Positions 34,708 to 42,550 of a stretch of 64,000 nucleotides of DNA are shown piece by piece. Origin of the DNA: Candidatus Magasanikbacteria bacterium RIFOXYC2_FULL_42_28 (GTDB lineage: Bacteria > Patescibacteria > ABY1 > Magasanikbacterales > GWA2-37-8); the NCBI GenBank assembly GCA_001784435.1, contig MFQZ01000008.1, positions 40,829 to 104,828 on the forward strand, read 5' to 3'. Within the stretch, counting starts at the first letter, position 1. Each line of letters begins with the position of its first letter. Made by a program: the position numbers and the translations under genes. The notes under the pieces are model-generated. The model saw only the letters and a list, made by a program, of their open reading frames with translations, had not been told where the DNA came from and ran no database searches.

Positions 34708-34736
34708 TTGCGTAATATTGCCCGTTTGATTATAAT
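34708..34736 (+). promoter_or_regulatory. recA promoter
   Basis: TTGCGT (34708-34713), 17 bp, TATAAT (34731-34736). The 5' UTR (~60 nt) contains two small hairpins, TCCGCC-AGA-GGCGGA (34750-34764) and CCAGCC-TGT-GGCTGG. No LexA-type box is recognised. Confidence 0.65.
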
Positions 34737-34802
34737 ACCCGAACTAATATCCGCCAGAGGCGGACCAGCCTGTGGCTGGAACTAATCCATAATATAAACT
34801 CT

Positions 34803-35864
34803 ATGCCCAAAGTAAGCGAAGAAGTAAAAAACAAATTAAAAGCCGCCGAAGCCGCCATTGAACAAATTAAGGCCAAATTTGGCGAAGGTGCCATTATGAC
34901 CTTTGGCGATAGTAAAGCGATGGATATAGACACGGTTTCTACCGGTTGTTTATCAGTTGACCTAGCACTTGGCGTTGGCGGTGCGCCCCGTGGTCGTATT
35001 ATGGAGGTTTATGGACCAGAAAGTTCTGGTAAAACAACATTAGCGCTCCATACTATCTCCGAAGTCCAAAAATTAGGTGGGATTGCGGCGTTTGTGGACG
35101 CTGAACACGCTTTTGATCCGGACTATGCTCGCAAAATCGGTTTAAAAGTGGAAGAACTTTTAATGTCCCAACCCGACACTGGCGAACAGGCCTTGGATAT
35201 CGTGGAAACACTGGTGCGCTCTAACGCCGTGGATATTATTGTCGTGGACTCGGTGGCCGCGCTCGTGCCCAGAGCTGAAATCGAAGGCGACATGGGCGAC
35301 AGTCATATGGGTTTGCAAGCACGTTTAATGAGCCAAGCCCTACGCAAATTAACCGGCATTATTTCCAAATCAAAAACCATTTTGGTTTTCATTAACCAAA
35401 CCCGCATGAAAATCGGCATTGTCTATGGCAACCCCGAAACCACTACCGGTGGCACGGCTTTGAAATTTTATTCAAGTATCAGAATCGAAGTTCGTCGCGC
35501 CGCCCAAATTAAACAAGGTGACAAAGTTATTGGCAATCGCGTCAAAGTCAAAGTTGTCAAAAACAAAGTCGCCGCCCCGTTCCGCACCACGGAATTTGAT
35601 ATTATGTATAACGAAGGCATTTCCATTTCCGGCGATGTACTAGACACCGGCGCAATCTATCAAGTAATTTCCAAACGTGGCAACACCTATGCCTATGGCG
35701 AAGAAAAATTAGGCGTCGGAAGAGAAGCAGCCAAAAAATTCTTAAAAGATAACCCCAAATTATTAAAAGAAATTTCAACCAAAGTAAAAGAGGTAGTCGC
35801 GCGTGGCGAAGCGCCGGAAGAAGAAGCCCCGATTGAGGAAGCGCCGTTGCCGGAGGAGGAATAG
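34803..35864 (+). CDS. recA: Recombinase A
   Basis: 353 aa, the strand-exchange ATPase of homologous recombination. Walker A GPESSGKT (~residues 74-81), Walker B 'DIIVVDSVAAL' (~141-151), DNA-binding loop L1 'EGDMGDSHMGLQARLMSQ', and L2 'ETTTGGTALKFYSS' are all intact. The C-terminal tail is very acidic (EEEAPIEEAPLPEEE), as in active RecA proteins. Confidence 0.97.
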   Translation: MPKVSEEVKNKLKAAEAAIEQIKAKFGEGAIMTFGDSKAMDIDTVSTGCLSVDLALGVGGAPRGRIMEVYGPESSGKTTLALHTISEVQKLGGIAAFVDAEHAFDPDYARKIGLKVEELLMSQPDTGEQALDIVETLVRSNAVDIIVVDSVAALVPRAEIEGDMGDSHMGLQARLMSQALRKLTGIISKSKTILVFINQTRMKIGIVYGNPETTTGGTALKFYSSIRIEVRRAAQIKQGDKVIGNRVKVKVVKNKVAAPFRTTEFDIMYNEGISISGDVLDTGAIYQVISKRGNTYAYGEEKLGVGREAAKKFLKDNPKLLKEISTKVKEVVARGEAPEEEAPIEEAPLPEEE

Positions 35865-35922
35865 CGCTTCGCCTGCGGCTACGCACTATAAATTAGCGCT
35901 TAATACAGTATTGCCAGTTTAC

Positions 35923-35955
35923 AGGGCGTAGTCCGCCCAAGGCGGACGAAGCCCT
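35923..35955. repeat. Hairpin of the TCCGCC-N3-GGCGGA dispersed family
   Basis: AGGGC-GTA-GTCCGCC-CAA-GGCGGAC-GAA-GCCCT: a two-storey hairpin after recA whose core TCCGCC-N3-GGCGGA also occurs at 21227, 34750 and 48551. Confidence 0.7.
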
Positions 35956-35995
35956 GAGGAATCCCTTTACGAAAATTCACATCCATAACCAACAC

Positions 35996-36026
35996 AAAAA
36001 ACCGTCACAATCGTGGCGGTTTTTTT
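35996..36026. terminator. Bidirectional terminator between recA and fic
   Basis: ACCGTCAC-AATC-GTGGCGGT flanked by A and T runs. Near-identical cassettes recur at 37203, 39730 and 41463. Confidence 0.85.
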
Positions 36027-36048
36027 GTATAAAAATTGCGCGCCACAA

Positions 36049-37104
36049 CTAACCAACCACATAAGAAGTCGACTTGCCCTTGCCGGTCGCCTTAATCATT
36101 TTAAGTTTTTTTAATTTTTGCAATTGCAACTGCGCTGATCGACGCGGACAAGATAAAATATCTTCCGCATCGGCAACGGTAATCCGGCCGACCTGATCCA
36201 AGAAATCAATAATTTTTAACTGTTCCGGCGAAAGATAAATTTGTGATTTTATTTTACCAGCAACATTACGAGCGGACAATGGCAACACCTTACTCTTCAC
36301 CTCATCAATTTCCGCTTTAAATCCTTTTACAAAATATTCCAACCAAGAAGTGAGGTCAGTACGCCTGGCTTCATAAGTTTTACCTAAATTAATCGCTTTA
36401 TAATATGACGATCGGTCGGTATTATAATAATCCTCCAAGGCAAACAATCGCCGAAAGTCATACCCGCGCTGATAAAGTATTAAGGTCGCCAAAGCGCGCG
36501 CGGTACGCCCATTACCATCGTTAAATGGATGAATAGCGGCAAGCTCCATATGAGCAACGGCCGCCACAATCACCGGGCTTATTTCCTTCTCCTCACTGTC
36601 TTTAATCCAAGTAACAAATTCTGCCATAAGTTGCGGTACTCGCTTTGCCTCCGGCCCGGTATATAAAATTTCTTGTGGCATGCCCAAACGCCGACGCACC
36701 ACATAAATCGGGCCGGGACGATAATGGCCGGAAAACTGTGAATTTAATGTTTTATCAGTCACTAATTTATGCATTTTTAAAATCACTTTTTCCGTTATTA
36801 GCTGTTTTTCGGCCACTATTTTTTCAATAAATTTCAAAACATTTAAATAATTTTTTACTTCATAAATATCTCGATCCGGCGCGTCAATTTTCTTGTTAGC
36901 ATAAAGCGCCTCCACCTGCACCATATTCAGTTGGTTCCCTTCAATTTCAGTGGAATGATGGGTCATACGGATAATCGCTTGCCGGCGTAATTTTATTTCT
37001 TGTTGCGGTAAAATTTTAGCACGATCAATAATGCCTTTGGCTTCGGCGATAGCAGTAAGGTCGCTCAAAATCTTGTCGGTATATTTAAATATTGGAGTAA
37101 ACAT
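36049..37104 (-). CDS. Fic family protein with C-terminal winged helix
   Basis: 351 aa. An inhibitory motif STEIEGN (~residues 52-58) precedes the intact Fic loop HPFNDGNGRTAR (~194-205), so a class II Fic/AMPylase. The C-terminal ~60 residues are winged-helix-like ('VGRITVADAEDILSCPRRSAQ'), matching Fic proteins that bind their own operators. The promoter contains three tandem 11-bp repeats, consistent with that. The + strand at 37104 is the end of its ATG. Confidence 0.88.
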   Translation of the reverse strand: MFTPIFKYTDKILSDLTAIAEAKGIIDRAKILPQQEIKLRRQAIIRMTHHSTEIEGNQLNMVQVEALYANKKIDAPDRDIYEVKNYLNVLKFIEKIVAEKQLITEKVILKMHKLVTDKTLNSQFSGHYRPGPIYVVRRRLGMPQEILYTGPEAKRVPQLMAEFVTWIKDSEEKEISPVIVAAVAHMELAAIHPFNDGNGRTARALATLILYQRGYDFRRLFALEDYYNTDRSSYYKAINLGKTYEARRTDLTSWLEYFVKGFKAEIDEVKSKVLPLSARNVAGKIKSQIYLSPEQLKIIDFLDQVGRITVADAEDILSCPRRSAQLQLQKLKKLKMIKATGKGKSTSYVVG

Positions 37105-37135
37105 ATGATTTGTATTATTTTATAACTACACCAGT

Positions 37136-37186
37136 ATTATAGCATAAAATTACGATTCGCGCAAGATTCGCGCAACAATCGCGCAA
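37136..37186 (-). promoter_or_regulatory. fic promoter with three tandem 11-bp repeats
   Basis: Minus strand: TTGCGC (37164-37159), 17 bp, extended -10 TGC-TATAAT (37141-37136). The -35 lies in the first of three consecutive 11-mers on the + strand: GATTCGCGCAA (37154), GATTCGCGCAA (37165), CAATCGCGCAA (37176). Copies one helical turn apart suggest a cooperatively bound operator. Confidence 0.7.
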
Positions 37187-37202
37187 AACTTTATGAAGTT
37201 TT

Positions 37203-37231
37203 AAAAAACCGTCACAATCGTGACGGTTTTT
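37203..37231 (-). terminator. Terminator after CDS 37262-37555
   Basis: ACCGTCAC-AATC-GTGACGGT with flanking A/T runs; second copy of the shared terminator cassette. Confidence 0.8.
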
Positions 37232-37261
37232 AATAACAAACCAATAATCTCTATACTGAAT

Positions 37262-37555
37262 TTATCGCCAAAGATAATTGGCGATACCATTTTCTTCATC
37301 CTCTCTCTTCTTGTTATATTCAGCAAAATGAATATTTTTCTTTAACTCATCTTGCCAATCCTCTGGTAATTGATCCCAATTATCAAGAAGGTGGCCGGCG
37401 GCGTCCCATTCTACGATAGTGTTATTTCCGCCTTCCACAAAAAATAATCCAGCCACTTGGCCAGCCCAGTCCTTCAATGCTCCACTTAATGGTGGATAAT
37501 TTTTTTCTTTCTCCACCGACGGTTGTGCTACCCCTGGTTGCGGTCGTTTATCCAT
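37262..37555 (-). CDS. Hypothetical protein (97 aa)
   Basis: Soluble and acidic, with a Pro-rich N-terminus (MDKRPQPGVAQPSVEKEK) and a helical C-terminal half rich in Trp ('LLDNWDQLPEDWQDELKK'). It begins 48 nt downstream of the stop of the next unknown gene and probably shares its transcript. Not recognised. Confidence 0.5.
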   Translation of the reverse strand: MDKRPQPGVAQPSVEKEKNYPPLSGALKDWAGQVAGLFFVEGGNNTIVEWDAAGHLLDNWDQLPEDWQDELKKNIHFAEYNKKREDEENGIANYLWR

Positions 37556-37603
37556 ATTTTTTATATTAAAAATAAAATTGCTTTTGATTAATACTATTAT
37601 TCT

Positions 37604-38170
37604 TTATTTAGGCTCAGTAGCCAACAGCAGATTTTCCATATAGAACCCGCCTGGCCAATGAGTACTTTCACCATCATCGTCAACGGGAATTATTTTTGTC
37701 TCTTCAATCTGATTTTTTAATCTATTGTGAGGCAATGCTGATGTTGAAACAACGAATACTATATCTTCTGCCTTATTTTTACCTCTTCTCACCCGACCGT
37801 ACGCATCGCGGGCCATTGGCTCTGATCTAGTTACGACAACACATGGTGTCTCACCCTCCATGAGCTCGCTATTTAAAAATGCTTGACCAACGGGAGAAAG
37901 GGAAACTTCTGGGTAAACCATTATTTTTGTTCCCTGCCCCCTCCATTCGGCAATTTGCTTGGCTAATGCCAACCGGCCTGACCCATCGCCGTGTATCTGG
38001 AGCACCTTCCAACCACTGGGAAGTTCGTCAAAATTCAATTCTGGAGCTTGTTCTTGTCCCTCTTTTAATAAATAAGCCTGAAAATTTTCAGCTGTATTAT
38101 CTATTAAAGTATCCAAACTCAGAATTTCCGGCTGTGGTTCGCCACGTATTTTCCCTTCGCTTATTGTCAT
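37604..38170 (-). CDS. Hypothetical protein (188 aa) under a poly-G promoter
   Basis: A soluble mixed alpha/beta protein. The N-terminal region contains 'IHGDGSGRLALAKQIAEW', which resembles a loose nucleotide-binding loop but lacks a Walker Lys-Ser/Thr, so I do not call it an ATPase. 'CVVVTRSEPMARDAYGRVRRG' follows. Its distinctive feature is the promoter at 38207-38237, shared almost base for base with CDS 39788-40240. Confidence 0.5.
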   Translation of the reverse strand: MTISEGKIRGEPQPEILSLDTLIDNTAENFQAYLLKEGQEQAPELNFDELPSGWKVLQIHGDGSGRLALAKQIAEWRGQGTKIMVYPEVSLSPVGQAFLNSELMEGETPCVVVTRSEPMARDAYGRVRRGKNKAEDIVFVVSTSALPHNRLKNQIEETKIIPVDDDGESTHWPGGFYMENLLLATEPK

Positions 38171-38206
38171 ATATTTTTTAAATTAAAAATAAATTTTTCC
38201 CTATTA

Positions 38207-38237
38207 AGTATACCCCCCCCCCAACCGCTTTTGGCAA
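38207..38237 (-). promoter_or_regulatory. Promoter with G10 tract in the -35/-10 spacer
   Basis: Minus strand: TTGCCA (38237-38232), 19-bp spacer ending in ten G, TATACT (38212-38207). About 80 nt around it (~38168-38252) is duplicated at ~40240-40324, where the tract has eleven G. Slippage would change the spacer length and so promoter strength. Confidence 0.6.
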
Positions 38238-38327
38238 ATTAGTTATCCACAGATCGCCACCCTTTGGGCTATGACCTTTTTGCAAGGCAGGGCAACCAAA
38301 GAGTGAAAAAAATATAAAAACAGCCGT

Positions 38328-39041
38328 TTAATTTAACACCGATAGATAATTTTTTAACAAAAACACGACCTCCGCGCGCAAATGATTTTTAACCCACGCT
38401 TTTTCTTTTTCACTTGGTAAAAGCTCGGCCAATCCGTGTAAAATTTCATTGTCTTTGACGGCCGCAATTACCGCGATACAATCAGCCAAATGTTCTTTGA
38501 CGGTTTTGTCGGTTCTGGCTCGAAGCACATCGGTATTAATATCCCAATTATTTTTAGCAAAAAACCAAATATCGTAAATATCGCGCACTGCCAATGTTTT
38601 TCTATCAGTCAAAGCCGCCAGTTTACTCGCAAATAGATAATCTTGCTTGCCAACCAGCATCGAAATTCCCAAATAATCTTTCAATTCGTAATGTTCTTTA
38701 ATATTAGGCATTAAAATTCTAACATTCACTTCAATTTTGACATTGTGGTCAGTGTCGCCATAAGAAAGTAGAAAAAAAACAGTATTTCGTTTGATATAAC
38801 TATCCTTGACCTCCCCATATTTTCTAAGCATACCGCCAATTTTTTCCGATACCAATTTTTGCGTGGGCTCATCAGTAATAAATAAATCAAAATCCAAATC
38901 CACCGAAAATCTGCCCAGGGCATAAAAAAAATATATACAGGTTCCACCTTTAAATCCGATGAGCGATGAAATGGAAGTGTCGGAATAAATATCACGCAGA
39001 ATCTGTCCCATGATAAGTTGATGTTTTTCTTTATTGAGCAT
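38328..39041 (-). CDS. abiEii: AbiEii-type nucleotidyltransferase toxin
   Basis: 237 aa. The nucleotidyltransferase signature runs GFKGGTCIYF (~residue 28) to FSVDLDFDLF (~45). AbiEii/AbiGii toxins use this fold to transfer nucleotides and stop growth after phage infection or antitoxin loss. The gene overlaps its antitoxin gene by 11 nt, the usual abiE order. Confidence 0.85.
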   Translation of the reverse strand: MLNKEKHQLIMGQILRDIYSDTSISSLIGFKGGTCIYFFYALGRFSVDLDFDLFITDEPTQKLVSEKIGGMLRKYGEVKDSYIKRNTVFFLLSYGDTDHNVKIEVNVRILMPNIKEHYELKDYLGISMLVGKQDYLFASKLAALTDRKTLAVRDIYDIWFFAKNNWDINTDVLRARTDKTVKEHLADCIAVIAAVKDNEILHGLAELLPSEKEKAWVKNHLRAEVVFLLKNYLSVLN

Positions 39042-39606
39042 ATTTTTGGTAGGTATTTAATCGCTTTATTAATTGCTTATTATCATAAATTTTTACCAAT
39101 TCAAAACACTGCTCCCAATTAATGGATCGTAAATTATCAAAATAAAATTTGGGTGATAAATAAATCGTATCAAGAAACGCTCGTTCTGGCGTGGCGATAC
39201 AACAATTTTTTTCGTTTCTAACACCAAGCGCGTTATAAAGCACGCTATTTTTTAATTTTCTATATACAATTTTATTATCATCAATTTCTTTTTTCATTGG
39301 ATAAGGCCCAGCGACAAAAATTGAATCATATTGCTGAAAAATAATCCCGGCCTCGCGCAAAACTGTTTCAAAACTTACATAGGACGGGGTATAAATACTG
39401 GTCGCTAATTCTTTAACATCATATTCCTTGTTCTTGGCAAAAACTCCACGAGTTAAACGAATTAACGACCCCTGATTGGTATAATATTTAAGCTTGGAAA
39501 ATAAATTCACATTATTGGTTTCCTCCCAAATCAAAGCAACATCCTTGACGGTAAGGATTGTTTTGGGGGATTCATATAATTTGGCGATTAGGTTGTCGGT
39601 GGCCAT
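39031..39606 (-). CDS. abiEi: AbiEi-type antitoxin and transcriptional regulator
   Basis: 191 aa. The N-terminal winged helix ('LFSKLKYYTNQGSLIRLTRG', ~residues 35-54) is followed by the AbiEi body with 'SYVSFETVLREAGII' and 'ATPERAFLDTIYLS', both typical. In characterised systems AbiEi represses its operon by binding inverted repeats. A strong inverted repeat lies at its promoter (39621-39651). Confidence 0.85.
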   Translation of the reverse strand: MATDNLIAKLYESPKTILTVKDVALIWEETNNVNLFSKLKYYTNQGSLIRLTRGVFAKNKEYDVKELATSIYTPSYVSFETVLREAGIIFQQYDSIFVAGPYPMKKEIDDNKIVYRKLKNSVLYNALGVRNEKNCCIATPERAFLDTIYLSPKFYFDNLRSINWEQCFELVKIYDNKQLIKRLNTYQKYAQ

Positions 39607-39620
39607 ATTACAATATATTT

Positions 39621-39677
39621 AATGGAAAGGTGATATTCTCACCTTTCCATTGTATATTATTTAGACAACTCTGCCAA
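39621..39677 (-). promoter_or_regulatory. abiE promoter with 13-bp-arm inverted repeat
   Basis: Minus strand: TTGGCA (39677-39672), 17 bp, TACAAT (39654-39649). The inverted repeat AATGGAAAGGTGA/TCACCTTTCCATT (39621-39633/39639-39651) starts at the -10 and covers the start site, so a bound AbiEi would block polymerase. Confidence 0.7.
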
Positions 39678-39729
39678 GTGGACTGGTGGGGATAAGTTAA
39701 GTATGTTAACAATTAGTGCTAAATTAAGC

Positions 39730-39758
39730 AAAAAACCGTCACAATCGTGGCGGTTTTT
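39730..39758 (-). terminator. Terminator after CDS 39788-40240
   Basis: ACCGTCAC-AATC-GTGGCGGT with A and T runs; third copy of the shared cassette. Confidence 0.8.
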
Positions 39759-39787
39759 AAAAAATTACACTATAATTAATATGTTAG

Positions 39788-40240
39788 TCAATTTACAATT
39801 CTGTAACCTTGTTCAATAAGTATCTCATTAACAGCGCGAAGTAGTGTGCCCGCTGATGCCTGCTCTTCGTGAATCAGAGTTGTTTTAACTTCAAGAGTGC
39901 CAGATTCTTCGGTATCATCCTTAGCAACTTCAATTTCTACTGATTGTCCGTGATACAAACCAAGCCCATTAAAATCAATTTGGAATTTTTTTGAATTTAC
40001 AACAGTGTAAGAAAATCCTTGACTTCTGCCTTCACTGTCTACCGATTTTCCTTCTTCATACGGCCGATCTGGAGCAAGCGCTTCATTTTCGTATTTATGA
40101 ACCAATTGTAGTAAATCTGCTTTATGTTGTGAAAGCGTATCAACTATTTCGCGTGTTTGATGGTCTAACTCCGGAAGTTTTTTGTCTTTTGAGACAGAGG
40201 AATGCCCAAAGTCTACTTCCCGATTATGCTGTATGTCCAT
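39788..40240 (-). CDS. Hypothetical protein (150 aa) under a poly-G promoter
   Basis: A soluble acidic protein ending with a TGA stop. The N-terminal half is helical ('LPELDHQTREIVDTLSQHKADLLQ' region), the C-terminal half beta-rich ('FQIDFNGLGLYHGQSVEIEV') with a last helix 'LLRAVNEILIEQGYRI'. I see no known domain. Its upstream region is a near copy of that of CDS 37604-38170 although the two proteins are not evidently similar. Confidence 0.5.
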   Translation of the reverse strand: MDIQHNREVDFGHSSVSKDKKLPELDHQTREIVDTLSQHKADLLQLVHKYENEALAPDRPYEEGKSVDSEGRSQGFSYTVVNSKKFQIDFNGLGLYHGQSVEIEVAKDDTEESGTLEVKTTLIHEEQASAGTLLRAVNEILIEQGYRIVN

Positions 40241-40276
40241 AATATTTTTAAATTAAAAATAAATTTTTCCCTATTA

Positions 40277-40308
40277 AGTATACCCCCCCCCCCAGCCACT
40301 TTTGGCAA
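40277..40308 (-). promoter_or_regulatory. Promoter with G11 tract in the -35/-10 spacer
   Basis: Minus strand: TTGCCA (40308-40303), 20-bp spacer with eleven G, TATACT (40282-40277). It differs from the copy at 38207-38237 by one G and a few bases. Confidence 0.6.
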
Positions 40309-40377
40309 ATTAGTTATCCACAGGGCTACACCCCGTAAACTACAAAAGCAGTAAAATTCTGGGACAAGAAAATATTT

Positions 40378-40412
40378 AAAAATAGTCCCAATTTAGTCGG
40401 GACTATTTTTTT
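40378..40412 (-). terminator. Terminator after the orphan antitoxin-like gene
   Basis: AAAAATAGTCCC/GGGACTATTTTT with a 9-nt loop. Confidence 0.75.
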
Positions 40413-40426
40413 GTTTATTTTTCTCA

Positions 40427-40564
40427 CTATCGTTTTTTATAAATATTATGCGAGCCGGTATCAAGCAGATTCACAACATCGGGAGCGGAGAACTCAATTA
40501 TGCCCGCAAGGCAGATATCAAACTGCGTGCGGTTTTGTGAGAAGTGTAATCGCCCAGCGCGTAG
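40427..40564 (-). pseudogene. Possible remnant of a RelE-like toxin C-terminus
   Basis: In the frame +1 to the upstream antitoxin-like gene, 45 codons remain open to a TAG at 40427, with no good start. The last part reads SAPDVVNLLDTGSHNIYKKR, which resembles the C-terminal strand of RelE-type toxins (…LLDIGSHxxIY…). If so, the toxin body is lost. Weak evidence. Confidence 0.3.
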
Positions 40565-40740
40565 TCAAGCCGCGCTGACCCGATAATTTCGTCTAGTGTT
40601 TTGGCATCATTCACCCGCACAATATCATCCGTGGCGATTTCCACCACGATTTTTTTCTCACGTGGATAACGAGAAAGATAGCGCAAAGCCGACAAAGGTA
40701 ATTTGACCATTGCCTCTTTGGTTTTTTGAATAGTGGCCAT
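40498..40740 (-). CDS. Antitoxin-like small protein (80 aa)
   Basis: I choose ATG 40740 (MATIQKTKEAM); the longer frame adds 19 residues of AT-rich, unlikely sequence. Size and composition suit a type II antitoxin: an N-terminal region 'MVKLPLSALRYLSRYPREKK' and an acidic C-terminal half ('TLDEIIGSARLDYALGDYTS'). The adjacent +1 frame contains a toxin-like tail. No intact toxin is present. Confidence 0.5.
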   Translation of the reverse strand: MATIQKTKEAMVKLPLSALRYLSRYPREKKIVVEIATDDIVRVNDAKTLDEIIGSARLDYALGDYTSHKTARSLISALRA

Positions 40741-40884
40741 ATAATTTGGATTAAGTAATTTATGATTAAAGATTATCATATTATTACAAAAAAACAAGGG
40801 AACGCACCACCATTTTACATCGTCATCTTTCTATTGTATAATTCATATGCTTCATCGTGGCTAAACTAATTTACACAAAACAAT

Positions 40885-41112
40885 ATGATGAACTTTGGAT
40901 TTTGGCCTTTTGCCTCTTTCGGCTGGATTTTTATGATGCTCTGGTGGGTTTTGATTATCGCGGGAGTAATAGCTTTAATAAGATGGTTTGCTAACCAATC
41001 CGGCAACTCTCGTCCTAACGAAAAATCAGCGTTAGAAATTTTACGCGAACGCTATGCCAAAGGCGAAATTGAAAAAAAAGAATTTGAAGAAAAAAAGAAA
41101 GATTTAATTTAA
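40885..41112 (+). CDS. SHOCT-domain small membrane protein
   Basis: 75 aa: one Trp-rich membrane helix (~residues 12-33) and a C-terminal SHOCT motif (SALEILRERYAKGEIEKKEFEEK). Such proteins are usually small membrane oligomerisers of unknown role. ATG 40888 is an equal alternative start. It lies 3 nt before the DsrE-like gene. Confidence 0.75.
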   Translation: MMNFGFWPFASFGWIFMMLWWVLIIAGVIALIRWFANQSGNSRPNEKSALEILRERYAKGEIEKKEFEEKKKDLI

Positions 41113-41115
41113 AAT

Positions 41116-41442
41116 ATGAAACTTGGAATAATTTTACAATCCAATAAACCAGAACATGTTTGGAATACTTTCCGTTTAGGCATTGCCTCGCTTAAAGAAG
41201 GCCACGTCGTCCAGATCAATCTTATGAGCGAAGGGGTGGAAGCGGAAGACCTGCCCGATACCGAACATTTTGATATTTCTCAAAAAATTCAGGAATTCAA
41301 AATCCTAAAAGGCGAACTACTGGCCTGTGGCACTTGCTTGAAAATTCGATCCAAATCAGAAAGCAAAGTTTGTCCGACTTCCACGATGCAAAATTTGGCA
41401 AAGATGGTGGCGGAATATGATAAAGTGTTGGTGTTCGGGTAA
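41116..41442 (+). CDS. DsrE-like sulfur-relay family protein
   Basis: 108 aa, Rossmann-like: 'MKLGIILQSNKPEHVWNTFR' and 'GELLACGTCLKIR' with two Cys in ACGTC (~residues 72-76), the spot where DsrE/TusD-type proteins carry the active Cys. May bind or shuttle persulfide or metal. It lies next to the copper cluster, converging on it. Confidence 0.75.
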   Translation: MKLGIILQSNKPEHVWNTFRLGIASLKEGHVVQINLMSEGVEAEDLPDTEHFDISQKIQEFKILKGELLACGTCLKIRSKSESKVCPTSTMQNLAKMVAEYDKVLVFG

Positions 41443-41462
41443 AATAACTAAAAATGATCGTC

Positions 41463-41498
41463 AAAAAACCGTCACAAAATCGCGACGGTTTTTATTTT
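41463..41498. terminator. Bidirectional terminator (fourth shared cassette)
   Basis: ACCGTCAC-AAAATC-GCGACGGT with flanking A/T runs between convergent transcripts. Confidence 0.8.
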
Positions 41499-41511
41499 AC
41501 ACAAACTATCC

Positions 41512-41769
41512 CTATTTCTTAATACTCACATTATGCATCCAAGCAACATACGCCCCGGCCACACCCGACCAAACAGCGACAGTCAACGCCCCAAAAAACC
41601 AACTGCCAAAATTTACGCCGGTGAACCCCGGGAACAACGCAAACAAAGAGGCATGCAATTCGGCTGCCGCGCCACTTAAAAATTTTCCATATACCATACA
41701 AACGGTATAGGCGATTTCGCCACCAAACAAACACAGCGACGCATATTTTTTGATAGAAAGTTCGTGCAT
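41512..41769 (-). CDS. Small membrane protein (DUF5676-like)
   Basis: 85 aa with two hydrophobic segments (~residues 12-30 and 55-78) and the short N-terminal 'MHELSIKKYA'. It has a clear Shine-Dalgarno (AAGGGGGGTGG). DUF5676-type proteins are commonly seen in CPR and environmental copper/heavy-metal clusters. It is the last gene of the copper cluster. Confidence 0.55.
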   Translation of the reverse strand: MHELSIKKYASLCLFGGEIAYTVCMVYGKFLSGAAAELHASLFALFPGFTGVNFGSWFFGALTVAVWSGVAGAYVAWMHNVSIKK

Positions 41770-41890
41770 ATTTCCACCCCCCTTCTAATTAAAATTTATC
41801 TTATATTTTTTACCTTGTAATAATAACGTGTTCAATGCTACACCAATTATTCACCTACTACCGGTAGTATACCCCCATATTTAATCAATG

Positions 41891-42472
41891 TTAAGTACTG
41901 GTTTTATGATTGTTGGGCTGGACAATTTCGCAAACCGCGCCCGAGTTAATTTTTTGCGCGACAATGTAAATGGAAAAAAATAAACTAATAACCGCGAATA
42001 AACCAAACTCGCTCCCCCGCAACGGCAACGCGCCTAACATATTCGTGGCAATGGAGAATCCAAAGACGGAAGACAATATCACTGAACCACAAGAAGCGCA
42101 ACCGACACCGAGTAGCCCTGCCAACATCCCGGCCACGCTCACACCCGCCGCTTTTTGCCACACCGCGCGTTGTTTAAAATAATAAATCAAAAGCGCGCCG
42201 TTCAAACCCACAAGCAACGCCGTCAAAAATGTCAGTATCAAGGTGGCGGGCCCGAAAGTGGTCAGAAATAGAGTGGTGGCACTACCTAAAATAGAAACAC
42301 GGTCGCGCCACGAGAACGCGTCCGAGTGATAAACAAATAAAATCAACGAATAACTGGCCAACCACATTTCCAACAAGGCAAAAATAAGCGCGCTACCAAA
42401 AACCGCCCAACGATATTTGGCCGATGATAGGACAACGCGACAAACACCAATAACATTGGATATTTTCCCCAT
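41891..42472 (-). CDS. Membrane protein with GCASC motif
   Basis: 193 aa from ATG 42472 (MGKISNVIG); the longer frame runs over a hairpin. Four to five membrane helices. Between the third and fourth is GVGCASCGSV, a pair of Cys well placed to bind copper in the membrane. The C-terminal tail ends in His (NNHKTST). Its position between DsbA-like and DUF5676-like genes supports a copper role, inferred. Confidence 0.6.
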   Translation of the reverse strand: MGKISNVIGVCRVVLSSAKYRWAVFGSALIFALLEMWLASYSLILFVYHSDAFSWRDRVSILGSATTLFLTTFGPATLILTFLTALLVGLNGALLIYYFKQRAVWQKAAGVSVAGMLAGLLGVGCASCGSVILSSVFGFSIATNMLGALPLRGSEFGLFAVISLFFSIYIVAQKINSGAVCEIVQPNNHKTST

Positions 42473-42550
42473 AATCAAATTATTTTTCCGGCCATTAAAC
42501 AAACCCGGGTGGCACTGCGTTACGCGATGCCACCCGCGCCACACCATATT

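Noticed and set aside
37604..38170. Walker A ATPase call for the 188-aa protein (GDGSGR string)
   Set aside because: It lacks the Lys-Ser/Thr of a P-loop and no Walker B follows.
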